Source: Casuarina equisetifolia (Eukaryota > Streptophyta > Magnoliopsida > Fagales > Casuarinaceae). Taken from it: 64,000 bases of DNA. The translations under genes were made by a program, and so were the position numbers. Shown here one piece after another: positions 42,905 to 55,820 of the stretch. Where the stretch lies: the NCBI GenBank assembly GCA_028551475.1, contig CM052355.1:372001-436000 (forward strand), given 5' to 3'. The notes beneath the pieces were generated by a model. It saw nothing but the letters and a program-made list of their open reading frames with translations, was not told the origin of the DNA and ran no database searches. Each line of letters starts with the position of its first letter. Within the stretch, counting starts at the first letter, position 1.

Positions 42905-44148
42905 TGTTGGGTCTAAGCTATCAAATAATTTTCATGTAAGACTAGATGAATCCCGAAAAGACAATTTATTAGAGGGCCATTGAGTGCGAAATATGATATT
43001 GAAAAGAAAAGAGGTCTTGCAAACAAACACATCAAGGGCAATATCAATAACCTCTTGGGTTCTTAGTTTCCCTCATAAATTTCTTAGTTCCGGTTAATTA
43101 TCTATCCTAGAGGAGGAGGACTATAAATCAATTTATTTATCCCGTTTGGCCTTGGGATTATTACAACTAACACTCATTACCCATGGCTTTGACGTTTCCT
43201 TTATCTCTTTATTCTACTACTAACTTCGTTCCTTTTAAACGGTCAACTTTCTGCATATATCAAATGCTTACACATGTCGAACCCGGATGCCTTACCATCG
43301 AACAAGATAGACAATTGTTGGACAAATCATATCTTACGCCGGCCTAACAACGTATTTTTTTAAGCTTTAGTGTTGAGGAACTGATCATTGAAACGTGCTT
43401 GCCTTGCTCGTATGTGCTGTTCTGAGGTTGGAAAGTCGCTTTCTTTTTCCTAACTTCTGATTCCTCCACTTTTGAAGCTATTGTTTATGCTCTTTCTCCA
43501 AATCACACTCAAAAGTCATGGCCACCAACTTCCTATTTCTTAGTCGACTGACCATGCCCTCCACTTTAGCGTTAAAAACTCTCTTAAAAAATCAATTGCT
43601 CTTTCCAATTAGGTTGTAAAGAAAGAATTTTTTATTCTATTTTAAAGATAATCATCAAATTAAATTTAAGTGATATGAGATGTTGTACTTAATACGATCA
43701 TTAACCAACTATTGAACTATTAGCTTATTAACTAGTTGTACATTTCATTACGAGAGTAATGCTTCTCTTTTATACATATTGGGCGTTACCTTCTAATTCT
43801 AGCGATGATATCATATTAATACAACTCTTTTTATTGAAAAAAATTGACTTATTAGAAGACATACATGTTTTAATGCGGTTGTACACATACATACGTCCTC
43901 TTTGAGCAAAATGGCAATACCTTCGGGGAAGACTTGTTTGGTAATTTCCACCCATCTTAAACTAAGTGCACCGGCCACGAAGCAATTATGATTGTTCCTT
44001 TGTCAAACTGATCATTAGGAAGGGATGGAATAAGGTCCAACGAACCTCCCGTTCAACGAGAACCCTCGAAAGACGAAGAGCTTCTGCTGTTCGTTTTCTC
44101 ATTCCTTTCTCAGACAAGTTCTGCGACGCACAAGCCTGGAAAACCCTG
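42905..44148 (+). other. 5' flank of the BTB gene, partly shared with the dead copy
   Basis: 42905-43470 matches 27137-27620 of unit 1, with many substitutions and small gaps. From about 43470 onward the intact locus has sequence the dead copy lost. The promoter and any 5' UTR should be here; I could not fix a TATA box. An in-frame ATG at 43966 precedes the chosen start but encodes a non-conserved leader. Confidence 0.6.
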
Positions 44149-46347
44149 ATGGATTGCTCTGTCTGCACATCAATGCCGCTTATTCTAAGGCCTCCGAGGA
44201 ACACAATATGCGGCGCTTGCTACGAGGGAGCGAGGAGCATAATCAACCTGATAAACAAGCTTGAAAGTGAGAAAGAAAGTGGTAGTCTACCAATTTCGTG
44301 TAAGGCAAGCTCTACTTTCGCATCTCTTCTCGTTGCTTCATTCGTTTGCTTGTACATTGAACGATTGTCTTTCTAGTTATCCTGGTTGTCACGGTTTGAT
44401 GGAAAGAACTTGTCTGCAAAAACGTTGTTAGCAGTCCGGACATTCGGACTGGTTTGATCGAGTATGGTCGGGTTTTATGGGGAAAATTATCCATCCAAGC
44501 TGCATGTTGTGGAATATTTTCTTTCTATGGCGTATTAAATGGAAAAAAAAAATCAGTAGGAAACAATAAGCTCTTTAGGAATCTGACTGAGGAAGGAAAA
44601 ACAAAGCTTCAAGAGGAACTATTGTGCTTGGGGGTTATGGGCTCAATATTATTTCGGGCTGCAGATTTTCCTACAAAAAGCCTGAAACAAAGGTGATGGG
44701 CTACTTATGATTTTGGCCCAGATACATTTTCAGATTTTTTGGGCTTAATTTCTAGATTAATCACCTTAATTACGTACAAGATTAATTTTACTATCATTTT
44801 GTGCAAACAAACGTCGGAGTGCTCATGAAACTACTTGTTCGTTGATTAGAAAAGTGCTTCATTGATGTTGCAATAGTTGAGTTTTTGTGGGATTACCGAA
44901 CCACGAGGCATATGAAAATATGCCAAAGATGATAAGATTTTTTTTTCTTTTTGCTTTCTTCTGTTCTTCTGTTCTTCTGTTCTTCTGTTTTATAGCGTAG
45001 AGAATGAAAAAATTCGTGTAAATATGGGGAAAACCGTATTCTTTTTCTATTTTATGCTGATGGTTGTGATATCTCTTTCTTGCTTTCTTTTAGACGCTTG
45101 TAGATGCTTCGCGTTGGGTGTCAGATAGGAAGGATACTGAAAATTTAATGCAGGAGGAAGTAAGCTTTCTTAGGGCCGGTTTCTTTGCTGCACTTAAAGA
45201 TCAAATTCACACGGATATACTGCTCAAGCCAGGGAATGATGGACTCTCCATGCCTGCACATAGAGCTTTGCTGGTATATCTCTCTCTGTCTCTCCCTCTC
45301 TCATCGCATTGAGTATTTTAAAATGTCTGTGTTGAAATTCAAGCTTTATAAGTAATACAATAGAAAATGTCATATATTCAAACTATAGTCTACAATAACA
45401 TCTTATTCACTTAAACGATAAGCTTTGATATTATGTTAAAATATCATTTTGTGTCTTCTCAATGTAAAAGTTTCTTTGGTAACATTCTCTCCTACCCAAA
45501 TATATATTGTCATCAACGTAGAAGAACTTGGTTGGCACCAAATTAGGTTGCTGCAGTTAATTTTGATATCATTTGCACAAGGTTTGAGTTCTATCTCAAA
45601 ATATCAACTCATAAAAAGAGTGCTTAATTTTGCTTATATGGCTAATGTAGTAGGAAATCCCTTCCATGACATTAGGCCCTCTTTGCCTAACTGGCCTTAG
45701 GTTCAATATCCATTTTCCCCACCCTTTTTGCTTTGACAAAAAAAATAATAATATCATTTTGTGAGTCGGAATATTTGTATATAAGATTTTATAATAGGTT
45801 ATAAACAATGTGAAACATTCCAAAACTATGTTAAGACCTTCAATAGTTGGGCAGGCATACTCGTCTTACTGATCATTTTATTTTGCATGTGATGTTACAG
45901 GCAGCAAAATCAAAGATTTTCAAAAACCTGTTAGATTCAGATGTATGCAAAGCAGCACCAACGGACGCGATAACACTACCCGAGGTGAACCATGACGAGC
46001 TTGAATGTCTTCTAGAGTTTCTCTATACCGGGAGCCTGCCCAAAGAAAAAGTGGAGAAGCACGTCTACTCCTTGTCACTAGCAGCCGATAAGTACGAGAT
46101 TCCATACTTGCAGAAGTTTTGTGAGAGGTTCATGCTTCTGTCCCTGAATTCATCCACTGCTCTAGACGTTTTAGAGATCTCAGATACTTGTTCCTACGCA
46201 TCCCTGAAGGAGAGAGCTTTGAACTTCATCGTCAAAAACATGGAGGACATAGCCTTCTCGCCTAGATACGATGAATTTGCACTTAAGAACCCACATCTCT
46301 GTGTTCAGATAACAAGGGCATCTTTGATGGAAGCAAGGAAAAAATGA
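44149..46347 (+). CDS. BTB/POZ domain protein (At3g56230-like), 3 exons, about 269 aa
   Basis: Exons are 44149-44331 (donor uncertain), 45094-45273 and 45901-46347, joined in phase 0. The start was chosen because MDCSVCTSMPLILRPPRNT is the conserved N-terminus of the At3g56230 family. It includes two CxxC pairs (CSVC and CGAC) that may bind zinc. The BTB fold runs from about residue 98 (DQIHTDI) through AHRALLAAKSKIFKNLL to LEFLYTGSLP, then a BACK-like helical part with KYEIPYLQKFCERFM and ends FALKNPHLCVQITRASLMEARKK. BTB proteins of this type usually act as CUL3 ubiquitin-ligase adaptors. Exon 1's donor GTTGCT is weak; GTGTAAGG nearby is a better donor but breaks phase. The 5' two exons lie in duplication unit 2, and exon 3 lies beyond it. 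Confidence 0.87.
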
Positions 46348-48397
46348 TTTCATTGTAGAAAAAGCTGCCCCCGTATTAACCACATCAATCATTTGTTTAA
46401 CAAAGGATTCTGCGATAAATAATCACTTTCATATGAGCCAGATGGGAATTTCCATTGCGTACCTTAGACTGTAAATTCTTCGAAATCACATATACAACCT
46501 TTTAATCCACTGTGGTAAGATTCCAAGATCCATGCAATTGTTTCCCCGTGACGAATATCAATCTAATACATGAAATGGGAAAGGGTTAGAAGCCAAAAGT
46601 CACCTCCGATGGTCAGAAGGAGGGGTTGTCTTGTTTGGCTTTTCTAGCTTCTAGGGAATCGCCGGAGACAGATTTTTAAACCTCTTTTATCGAAGAAAAA
46701 GGTGCCATTGTTGTTCCCCCAGAGATATCTTTATGGAAGCTGATTAAAAAGTCTATTTAAATTTTTTTATACTTAAATAATATTAGATCTTGTATTTTTT
46801 TTAATTATAACTTTATCTTCAACATTCTATCTTAGGCTTAAAGTTTTAAAAAATGAAGTAAATGTTTTCTTGTAAACATATTTAAAAGTCTTGAAATTGA
46901 ACAAAAGTTAGAGTATATCAATATGAATTGTAATACTATATTAAAAAATAAATTTATTCAACTCAACAACTAATAATTATCTCTTTTCAATCTAAGATTT
47001 TATTTTCAACAAAATATTTTTTTGTCCTAAATTTTGTTTTTCGAAAGATCATACGTCTAAATCAATTCTTTTGGACTACATTCCTAAAATTTAATGCTCT
47101 TTTTTCTTCCTTTTGAAAAGACTATACTAGAATTTTATTTTTAGATTTCAGATCTAACCCCATTTTTGTCTTTAATGAAACATGAATCCGAAGACTCAGC
47201 AAGTTGGAAGACCAATGCAAGATGGGAGAAGAGAGCGACTTGGAGAAGAGAAACAGGAGAGAGGTTTAGGCTTTCATTTACAAACCCTCTATATTCAAGG
47301 CAACTGACGTTGCATTGATCAACTTATTCAAACAGTGTATGTGCAAAGATTATGGGTCGAGTGTTTTTTATTCCCGGAAGACCCAGAATCCTCGGTCCTG
47401 ATTCTAGTCAGAAGTCGAAAATATGTCTGACCTCAACCTGTGACCTTTAGAAGTTGATTCGCTCAAGTAAGAACCGGGATAGGAATTGGTGTTTTGGACT
47501 TGTTCCACTGCGCTTGTGACTCATGTTGGCTTATAGGACAGTGTACGATTGTTTTTCGTACAAAACCGTGCTTTCGGCTTCAGAAGTTCTGGTATCCTAC
47601 CTTTTAGTTGAACGTGTTTAAACCTCAGACAAACAGCTAAGGCTGTGAAGATACTACAATCTTATGACTCTTCTGTCAGTATGTTCCCTCTTATGTGATA
47701 ACTTTTGGGTGATCTCGTGTCTTTTACGACGTTGCAAATGTTCAGTTGAATAAGGAGATTTAGAGGTATAGGTTTTGGACCTGAATGTGACGTTTTGACT
47801 ATCAGTAATTAATCATTAGAAAATTAGCCTATTGATTGGTTAAATGAAATTGTTACGCGCATTACCACATTATTTGTTATGTCATTAAGATGTAGTGTTT
47901 TATTTTCAAAACAAGATATGGTCTTAGATTTAATCTTAAAGGAACACGTTGCGCTTTGAAGCCAAATATCCCCTACCCATGTTAGCTCGCGAAGTGGAAC
48001 ATCAGAGTGGAAAAGACTACCATAGTAAGATCCTGGAACCCCTCGAAAGGGACCAATGGAAACATACTTAAAGCAGCTATCGAAAAGTAGAAAGGAAAGG
48101 GAACCACAGAAGCGAAGCAGAAGACAGATTGAAATATATGGAACTGAAGCGATAGGCTCTGCCCTCAATCCAAACACTTCGAGTACATGACAACGGCTCA
48201 TCTCAGTTTCAAGAATGCAGTTGCCGTTTTCCACATTCTGGTAAACCTAGAGTCGTTTGCTTTCTAGGTACCTCTTTATGATCTTCAGGCAAGTTCTAGC
48301 TCAGTTTCAGAAGCATGCCGCTTACAAGAAGGAAGATGATGGAAGATTGAAGAAGCTGAATAGATACATAGTTATAGATATAACGCCGGAAGCTTAA
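46348..48397. other. Spacer between the converging BTB and bHLH-like genes
   Basis: The two genes converge here. A minus-strand frame of 136 codons at 47824-48234 shows no family motif and lies 160 bp beyond the bHLH-like stop. 46740-47160 is AT-rich. No gene is called. Confidence 0.45.
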
Positions 48398-49656
48398 TTA
48401 CCCTTGTTCATTACTTTCACTCCAGTTCTTAACAGCCTGCACCACTGCTTGTTTCACCATGTCGGCATCGATACTTTCTGCTTGTTCTTCATTCTGAAAA
48501 AACAAAAGCATCTTAGCATTCTTGTTACTACTTATGGGTAACGCTTTGAGATTGAGAAAGAAGATATTACTTCGCTTCCAACTGCTTGTAACTGGAAATT
48601 TTCTGCACAAGAAACCCTAGCTTCCAGAACATTAAGACCTAGTTCTTCGAAGGCTTCCAGAACGGTGACAAGCAGGCCTGGGCAACTTCTCTCTGATAAC
48701 ACGCTTATCAGAAAACCCTTCTCTAGGGTTTCTACTGTAACCTGTAGAAAGCGGAGCCCGAGATAAACTAATAGGTTAATATGACAGATTGAAATGGATT
48801 TCTATTCGTTTTTATTAGAGCCTCAATGGGTTTTGCTTCCCTTTATTATCAGTTTTGTTTACAAAAATTGTTGTTTATCCCAAAAAAGAAAAGAAGAAGA
48901 CAAGGAAACAAGAGAACTGATTTTGATTAGAATTGCAGGGCGGTGGAGGAGAAGAAAGAACAGATGGATGTTGGAATATACCGCAGGCAATGGATTTTCA
49001 TCACTTGAGGTTCGTGCAGTCGCTATATCTTGATTCAATCTCTCCACCTTTCGTTTTAGCTCTTCAATATACTGTGATGCATCCACTATGATTGAGCTTT
49101 CGTTTAGCTGCCGAGCATGAACAGAAGAAATTGTCAGTTCAAATCGAATCGCCCATACTTTTGATATTTTCTTTCCTCAGATGATTAACTGGATCACTGC
49201 AAAGTCCCTAATATCGATATAATAATAATAATAAATTAAAAAAAAGGTACTACCTTGATGATATCATTTAAGGGTCGTACTCTTCTAAATAGTATAAATC
49301 GAGGAGAATGAGAACTGGGAGGGAAGCAATGTAAAAAGAAAACCATTTAATACATGCAAGAGAGTGCCGGAAAACTTCAAGTCCAAGATGCACAAGCAAA
49401 GCAGTTTTGAAGTTAGCTGGGAATAGTATGAGACAAGATCAAGGTAGAAAACCAAGACTTCCAATAAGAAAAAGAAGAAGGAGAGCATATCATCTAAAGT
49501 GACCTAATCCTTGGGAATATGTGGGAAGAAATTAAGCCAAGGAATCCAAAAGGCTCGGCAAATAATGCAGGGAATTACAGCACGAGAGTTGGTGATGGAA
49601 CGAAGTAGTTGCAGCTTCTCATGCAGTACTGCCCTCGTATGCTCCCTAGAGACCAT
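48398..49656 (-). CDS. Atypical bHLH-type regulator with ACT-like domain (At3g56220-like), 4 exons, 156 aa
   Basis: Minus-strand exons are 49579-49656, 48982-49107, 48571-48741 and 48398-48493, all GT-AG and phase 0, giving 156 residues. Exon 1 encodes MVSREHTRAVLHEKLQLLRS, helix 1; exon 2 encodes SIIVDASQYIEELKRKVERL, loop and helix 2. Exon 3 begins VTVETLEKGFLI and contains SCPGLLVTVLEAFEELGL, a plant bHLH-associated ACT-like dimerisation domain. Exon 4 gives the acidic C-terminus ending SESNEQG. The basic DNA-contact residues (H-E-R) are absent before helix 1, so it probably works as a dimer partner rather than by binding DNA alone. It closely recalls Arabidopsis At3g56220. The first exon is only 26 codons and easy for gene finders to miss. 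Confidence 0.88.
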
Positions 49657-52300
49657 GGGTTACTTCTCTCTTTTATCTTTCCTTCAGCTCTCTTTCTCCA
49701 CCTATGACCTCTGAGAGAGGCTCTGAGGCTGCTTAAAAGAGAGGACGAGCTCTCAAATCGAGATGATCCCCTCCTTGCTTCCCACATGACTGCCTCAGTT
49801 TCTTCACAACAAAATAGAATACATACTTCACCTGAACTTACTAAACTGCCCCTTGATAATTCAGACAGTATTCTTATTGGAAAGGCATTTTCCTCAGATC
49901 CCAAGAGAAAAAAGAGACAAACCATTTTCCTAAAGAACTAGCAAAAGGTCAAGTTTCAGGCTCGAGCTTGATTGCTCTTGTGGAGAAATATTAAACCAAG
50001 CACAGAATGGTTGAATTCGTTACTACGATCTCGTTATCATAGACATTCTACGGACAGTTCTAATGGTAAGGATTCGAGACATCCCACACTCGAACACCCT
50101 TTTTATCTAATTTAAAAAAGAAAGGGTTAAAGTTTATATTCTTCAAACTCCACTTAATTAATTAAGGTTGAAAGTAAAGCCAAGGAGCGAGTTTTATTCC
50201 TCTGCAATTTTAGCAGAAAATAGTTTCAGAAAAAGAAATGGCAGAGGGACATGTTTGGGAAGATGTGGTTAGCATTGCTCAACAGGGAGGGAACGGAGGG
50301 AATCGTAAGCTCGTGATGGTGAGGGAGTGGAACCGGCCATCGAAAGAAGTGAAAGGGAAGCAACAAAAGGATGTGAAGTTGTGATCTTGGAATGCCTCCA
50401 AACATTCCTCACGGGGGGGCTTCTTAGCCTCTCCCACCTCCTCTCTAACCAGCCGTCACCTTTTGTCCTCTCTCTCTCTCTCCCTCTCTCTCCCTCCACA
50501 TGCATGCTACCATTCTCATCTTCGTGCTCCAACTTCTCATCAAATGAGATATCGAGATTAAAAAACCTTTTTTCTTGGAAACTGAAATGCTATATCTGGC
50601 ATTACCACGCCTACTCCCTTTATGGAAACTGAAACATTTAAAACATTTACATATAAGTATTTGAGTCTATATTAAATATTTTTAAAAGAATGTTTTGTTA
50701 CATTATAGTTGAAAGATTTTAAATTTTATTTTTTAAAATAAATTATAATATTAAAATACATTTATAATCTTTGTATTTTCTTGTTCTTAAATAAATAAAT
50801 TCATATATTTATAAATAAATAAATAAATATTTTTTAAAATAATGGGTATTTTGTATCTTAAGTATCTTAATATAAAGTATATAAATTTGGACATCTAATT
50901 TGTTAACTAATGAATTTGAAAAAAGATTATATTTTTCCACTATAATATCAAAGTTTAAGACAAATATACCTTGTCATTCATAACTACTGCTCATAGATTT
51001 TGTGTTCACAATTTCCTTAAATTGAGGACAAATAATATATTGAAATGCCAAATATATTATGTTATTAACATTAAAGATGAAAGTTTAATACTAAAAAGAT
51101 ACAATTTTAGCCATGATTAAGTATAAAATTGGTTCATTCAACTCATAAACTATTTTTTAATTATTTAGACCTATTTACATAATATTAGAGCATAGGTTAA
51201 TTTGGTCTAACTTCAATTCAATTTTAAGTCTTTCATGTATACTTATTATCTGAAAAAAATATTAAAAAAGAAAGTTTTATGTTGAAAAGAAACAATCTTT
51301 AGATCATATTTACCTATAAATTTATTTTTATAACTTACAAGATAGTTTATAAATTGAATTTTAAACTTGTTTATAACTAATATTTAATATAATATATAAT
51401 TAACTATTTTTTCTTATTAATTAATTCTTTTTTTGGACTTTCTAATATTATACACCGTTTATGTCACTCCTCACTTGTGATTTAACGAAGATTTCCTAGT
51501 TTGCAAGAGAAAACGAGACCCACATTTGATCTAATTAAGGTAGAGACACATATGAGGACCAAGATCACGTGCAGGCAAGCCTTCGCACCATGCAGAACGA
51601 CGTTGCCTTTCACAATGCCTTCGTTTCCTTTCGTTCTCTTTTTGACTTTTTTCGTACTGAAACTCTACATGTAGAGGTATAGCATGGCACTGTGTTGTAC
51701 TTCCCAACGAGAAGAGAAAATAAAGATATCTAAAACTACAGTAGAAGAAACTACTGTTTTGTGATGCGTCACAATGCTTTTTCAGGCCTATCGACCACGT
51801 CTATCCAGCCACATCCCATGAATGCAAGTCACGTCAACAACTTTTTAGCCTGCCAACTCCGTTGCAGAAATAGCTGGACCTAGCTATCAGCAATAGTCGC
51901 CGGAGGCTTGTCCGGAAGAAGATCGGCTGTCACCAAGCGGCACCTCCGATGAGAGGGTCACGAGATATCATCGACCAAATCAGCCGGTTTGATTCGCTTG
52001 TTTAGAGCTGCTCCTTACTGCTCGCAAACATTGTCTCCATTCCACACTGACAAATACACGTACCCACCCTATTCACATGTGTGCCTCTTAATCATTACAA
52101 GAAAACAATATTCTGAATACATATAACCTGCTCCAACCTTGTCTCTTGCCTTCCATATTAAAAATAGTTACTCTTCCTAGAGCTCTAGATTCTAGAGTGT
52201 TAGGTAGTCCCTGTAATCTTCTATTATTACCTTAATTTCCTCGCGCACATAAACTGATACACAGAAGCAAAAATGGTAATCAGAATGGCAAGAGCTGCAA
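49657..52300. other. Gene-poor spacer upstream of the bHLH-like gene
   Basis: It includes the bHLH-like promoter (minus strand) next to 49657. A (CT)n-rich tract lies at about 50468-50497. 50640-51430 is very AT-rich. A gatcacgtgcag G-box-like site lies near 51565 and a GC-rich stretch at about 51890-52000 has no usable reading frame. Confidence 0.4.
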
Positions 52301-52545
52301 CAATTCATAATGGCAAATAGGGATAAAAAGAGTGAGTTTGTCAAAGGTCAGTTTAGCAATTGATTGCTAACTGTTAAAGATTTAAGTTTTCGTTCAACAT
52401 CCGGTACTCAATAATTTTAACAATTCATAATGACAAATAGTTATAACAAGAATAAATTTATCAAAAGGTCAATAACCTAATGGTTAGCTACTAACAATCT
52501 AAAACTTAGATTCTAGTTCAATATCTCGAAATCCCAAACTTCTTT
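52301..52545. repeat. Two degenerate tandem copies of a ~120-bp unit
   Basis: Units start caattcataatggcaaatag (52301) and caattcataatgacaaatag (52421). Both continue with a gtcaa..., gctaact/gctacta, aaagattta/aaacttaga and agttcaa-like series. The order of a ttagc motif and a ttcaa motif weakly recalls tRNA-derived A and B boxes of a SINE, but the match is too poor to claim. Confidence 0.55.
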
Positions 52546-53660
52546 CACTTAATGGAAGAAAGGTAACAAGATCAAGCAGCAATCATTATTACGAAAAAGA
52601 ACTCTTATTGTAAATTGCGATCAAAACAATTTGACTTAAGTGGATGCATCAATTATTGGCACTGCTGTCTTTCATTAATCTCGACAGCTTCTGTGTTCTT
52701 TTATCTCTTCATAGCTGTAAATTGAATTTGTTTTATCTCCAGAAAGATCCACGACATATAAAGCACTAAATGGCATGATTCGGAATTTGATAATACTGAA
52801 CTTCCACATTTTGTCGAATGAGCGTGACAGGATGCTTATCGATGACAATGTATTGTCGGGAAAATACAATATGAACCAGATAAGCAGTTTGTCCTGACCA
52901 GTCTGGAAACTATTAATATCTCTTCAGTGAAAAAATGTGAATGATTATTTTCGACTTATTTCAAATAATTATATTCCACTGAAAGCTGATGGCAAAAGAG
53001 TGTTCAACAAGCAGGAATTTCTTCGGCCACGGATGGAAAACAGGAAGAAAAAATTAATTTCGCGGAGCTAGAAACCTGTAACTCAAGAACAGATGGGTGC
53101 GTAATCTTTTACTTGTTGAATTCCACCCCACCTTATCACTGAAGTTTCAGCTTTTCTGACCCTTTTTTATACGTTAAAATAACGAGTCACAATGCCTGTT
53201 GAGGGCTTGTTAGTTGCCAGAAAGTGGGAGAGAAAGAAGATTCTTTTCCGGGACATTATTGATCATTATTCTCATTCACATGTACAACAGTACAGAAGCG
53301 TCGAGATGGCAAATGCTTTTACCACAACACTTCGGGCATTTACACATTTAAAACCGTGTCAAGTTTCCTTTTCTTCTCTTTTTTATCCTACACCAGAAAA
53401 CTCACGACGCAGCTGGTCTAATCAGGCCATGTTCACCGTCATGATCATCAATATTTATTGCCCCTTTGGATTTGATAACTTTTGTTGTGATTTCATAGTA
53501 CAATAAAATTATCCGTTTGCAGAGCATGGTGGGATTCTTGTGACGTGCTAGCAAAACTCACGTGAGTCGCACTTCGGGAAGTACATTCACATGCACATGT
53601 GATCATGAATAAATTCATAAAAGTATAAAGTTGTGATAAGTGCCAGAGCTTCTGCTGTAA
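52546..53660. other. Gene-poor spacer
   Basis: A plus-strand frame of 104 codons at 53192-53506 has no family motif and is taken as chance. Nothing else was seen. Confidence 0.4.
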
Positions 53661-53716
53661 GAAAGAGAAAGAGAAAGAGAAAGAGAAAGAGAAAGAGAAA
53701 GAGAGAGGGAGAGAGA
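53661..53716. repeat. (GAAAGA)n microsatellite
   Basis: About eight gaaaga units end in a gagaggg-type tail. It produces spurious repetitive frames on both strands (RKRKRK and LFLFLF or LSLSLS). Confidence 0.95.
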
Positions 53717-54324
53717 AATCTTGTTGGGTTGGTTTTTCTTTGGACCATATTCATGTTGACAACCAAAGACCGCAGGGATTGCATAATCAACAAAAGACGA
53801 CAAAGCTGGAAATAAGACATGTAAAATGTAACGCATGTATGACTATTTCTCTAAAAGGCTTAGATTTAGTAGCTAATCAAGTCCCATTATTTTTGGATAC
53901 CATCCTCGGTCTAGGTTTCCGTAAACTCGAGCATGTCTCAGGTCCCATAAACTCGTTACATCTCACCATGCTCTGCATGTACCCCACATTGCCCCACATT
54001 ACCTGCAACTCCTTTTAAATGTACCTAAATTCCTTCAATAGTTTGCCTCTCCTATGATTAAAACTTTGAATGAGTGGTTGATTTGATATTAATTGTAGTG
54101 AATGTACAACTATTTTGTCAAAAGACCTAGACATGGTGGTTAGCCATACTCTTAAATATTGTCCTAACTCAAGCTCCCATAAACCCAAGCATGTCTTAAG
54201 CGCCCGTAAGCCTGTTATGTAAAATTATTCGAAAATACACAGCATGTGAAATTACTAATATTCAACATCAAAGTTTATATGCAATTGGAAAGGTGTATGG
54301 AGAAGTCATTTTCATGAAGCAAAT

Positions 54325-54545
54325 TTCTTTTTTTTTTTTGATGAAAAGGTAAATTGTATTAATACATATTAAAGTACAAAAGCACATGGGCATACCCCAG
54401 TATTACAAAAGTCACCATATCTATGAAAAGATGGAAGTTGGAAGCCTCCAAATTTCACTCAAAATAACATTGCATTGAGAAGATTTTATATGTTTAAACA
54501 AAAAAGCCCTCCCTCGTACTATCTTCTTTATTTTTGCTAAGAAAA
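54325..54545 (+). repeat. Dispersed repeat B, copy 2
   Basis: It starts with a T-run and gatgaaaaggtaaattgtat, then a cataccccagtattac stretch, then gatggaagttggaagcc and caaatttcactcaaa, ending in tttgctaagaaaag. The order parallels 14990-15245. Confidence 0.5.
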
Positions 54546-54924
54546 GCAAATCTCTCTTCCTCTCACGCATGCACACGAACGTTGAAAGAATAAATAGGTG
54601 GCTTTCCGTCGGTCGTCACGGTTTGAATTCTAGCTATCATCAAACGCCACAAACTGCTTTGCGGTTATCACCTAGTTGTGTTCAGAGAAGGTAATCCATA
54701 CAAACAAATAAGGTCACACTTGGGACAGCTATATTACTTTGTCTTTTCTTTGCCAAAAATTCTTTTGTTATAGAAGTTGCAGAAATTTGGCATCAATTGT
54801 TTTTTTCTCTTGGTTTACCATCTATATTAAAATTTATATAAAATAATAAAAATATAACAAGAATATTTTTCAAGTACAATACTTCATACAAAAGGGGTGA
54901 TCTAATGATTATATTGCTCTCTTT

Positions 54925-55070
54925 CAGGTAATTACCTGAGCCACACGATTTGGCTGGAGAGGACTGGAGACGACGAGTGTGAACTTTTCATGTGGTGATA
55001 TCAGTTGGGCACATGAGACCCATAGAACTCATGTCTGCTTATGCAGTGTTAATTTCTCCAATACATACGT
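54925..55070 (+). repeat. Dispersed repeat A, copy 2
   Basis: The core cacacgatttggctggagagg, then cgagtgtgaacttttcatgtggtg, then a gcagtgttaatttctcc end parallels 14150-14345 in the same orientation. Confidence 0.55.
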
Positions 55071-55820
55071 AAGGTTTTGATGATTTTTAACTAAATATTC
55101 GTTTTTTATTTTATCAATCTTTTAACTTAAAACTTGTTGGGTACGTTGTCTACCTCTCTTATAGTCAATTTTTTTTTAAAAAAAAAAAGAATGAAAATAA
55201 GCTATGCACATGTCATCAAAGGTTGGTCTCTAGATTCGTAGTCTTAGTATGTTGAGCTGGCTTCCTTGTGAATATTTATAACTCAATGATTGTATGCGCG
55301 TAGTCTGTACAAATAATAAAATACTTAATTTATTAGAAAGAAAAAGGGAACAAAAAATTCTTTCATAATTACATGCAACACGTGAGTCGTCCCATATGGG
55401 GAGCTTATTGGTCAGTTGTCCAATAGCATAGGAGTTGAGTGCAAACAACTACCCTCTTGCATCATTCTCTAAGTCCCTCATGGCTGTACTTGACTCCAGG
55501 CTACTAAACCTAATAATTTTGGTACTTCTCTTGTCTCCGCCCTCTCTTTCCCTCTCTCTCTCTCTCTAGGTAGAAAAAAATATGGAACAGTCACAAGGTT
55601 AGCTCCCTCCACCCGAAGATGTAGAAGAGAAAAAATAAATAATTGACAGAAACTAGAGTGAAAAACATTGTGAAAAGGCCCTTTCCACGAAGTTGTAATG
55701 GATACAGGAGATGAGAAACGAAACTTTCTAGTTAATGATAAGGTTTTGATGTTGCAGAGGAAAAGAAGAATGCAGAAAATTCCCTTCATGGTCATGGGTG
55801 ATGATATTGTTTAATCCGAA
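55071..55820. other. Gene-poor spacer with (TC)n tract
   Basis: A (TC)n run is at about 55546-55568. No gene was recognised. Confidence 0.4.

Noticed and set aside
47824-48234. Minus-strand 136-codon frame beyond the bHLH-like gene
   Set aside because: No motif was recognised, and it lies where the 3' flank of the bHLH-like gene is expected; length alone does not support a gene.
50269-50632. Opposing frames of 87 and 101 codons
   Set aside because: Low-complexity (CT)n-containing DNA with no motif on either strand.
52301-52545. tRNA-derived SINE
   Set aside because: The A- and B-box resemblance is weak and no poly-A tail or target duplication was found; kept only as a tandem repeat.
53587-53836. 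Frames with (LFLFLF), (LSLSLS) or (RKRKRK) runs
   Set aside because: They are translations of the (GAAAGA)n microsatellite.
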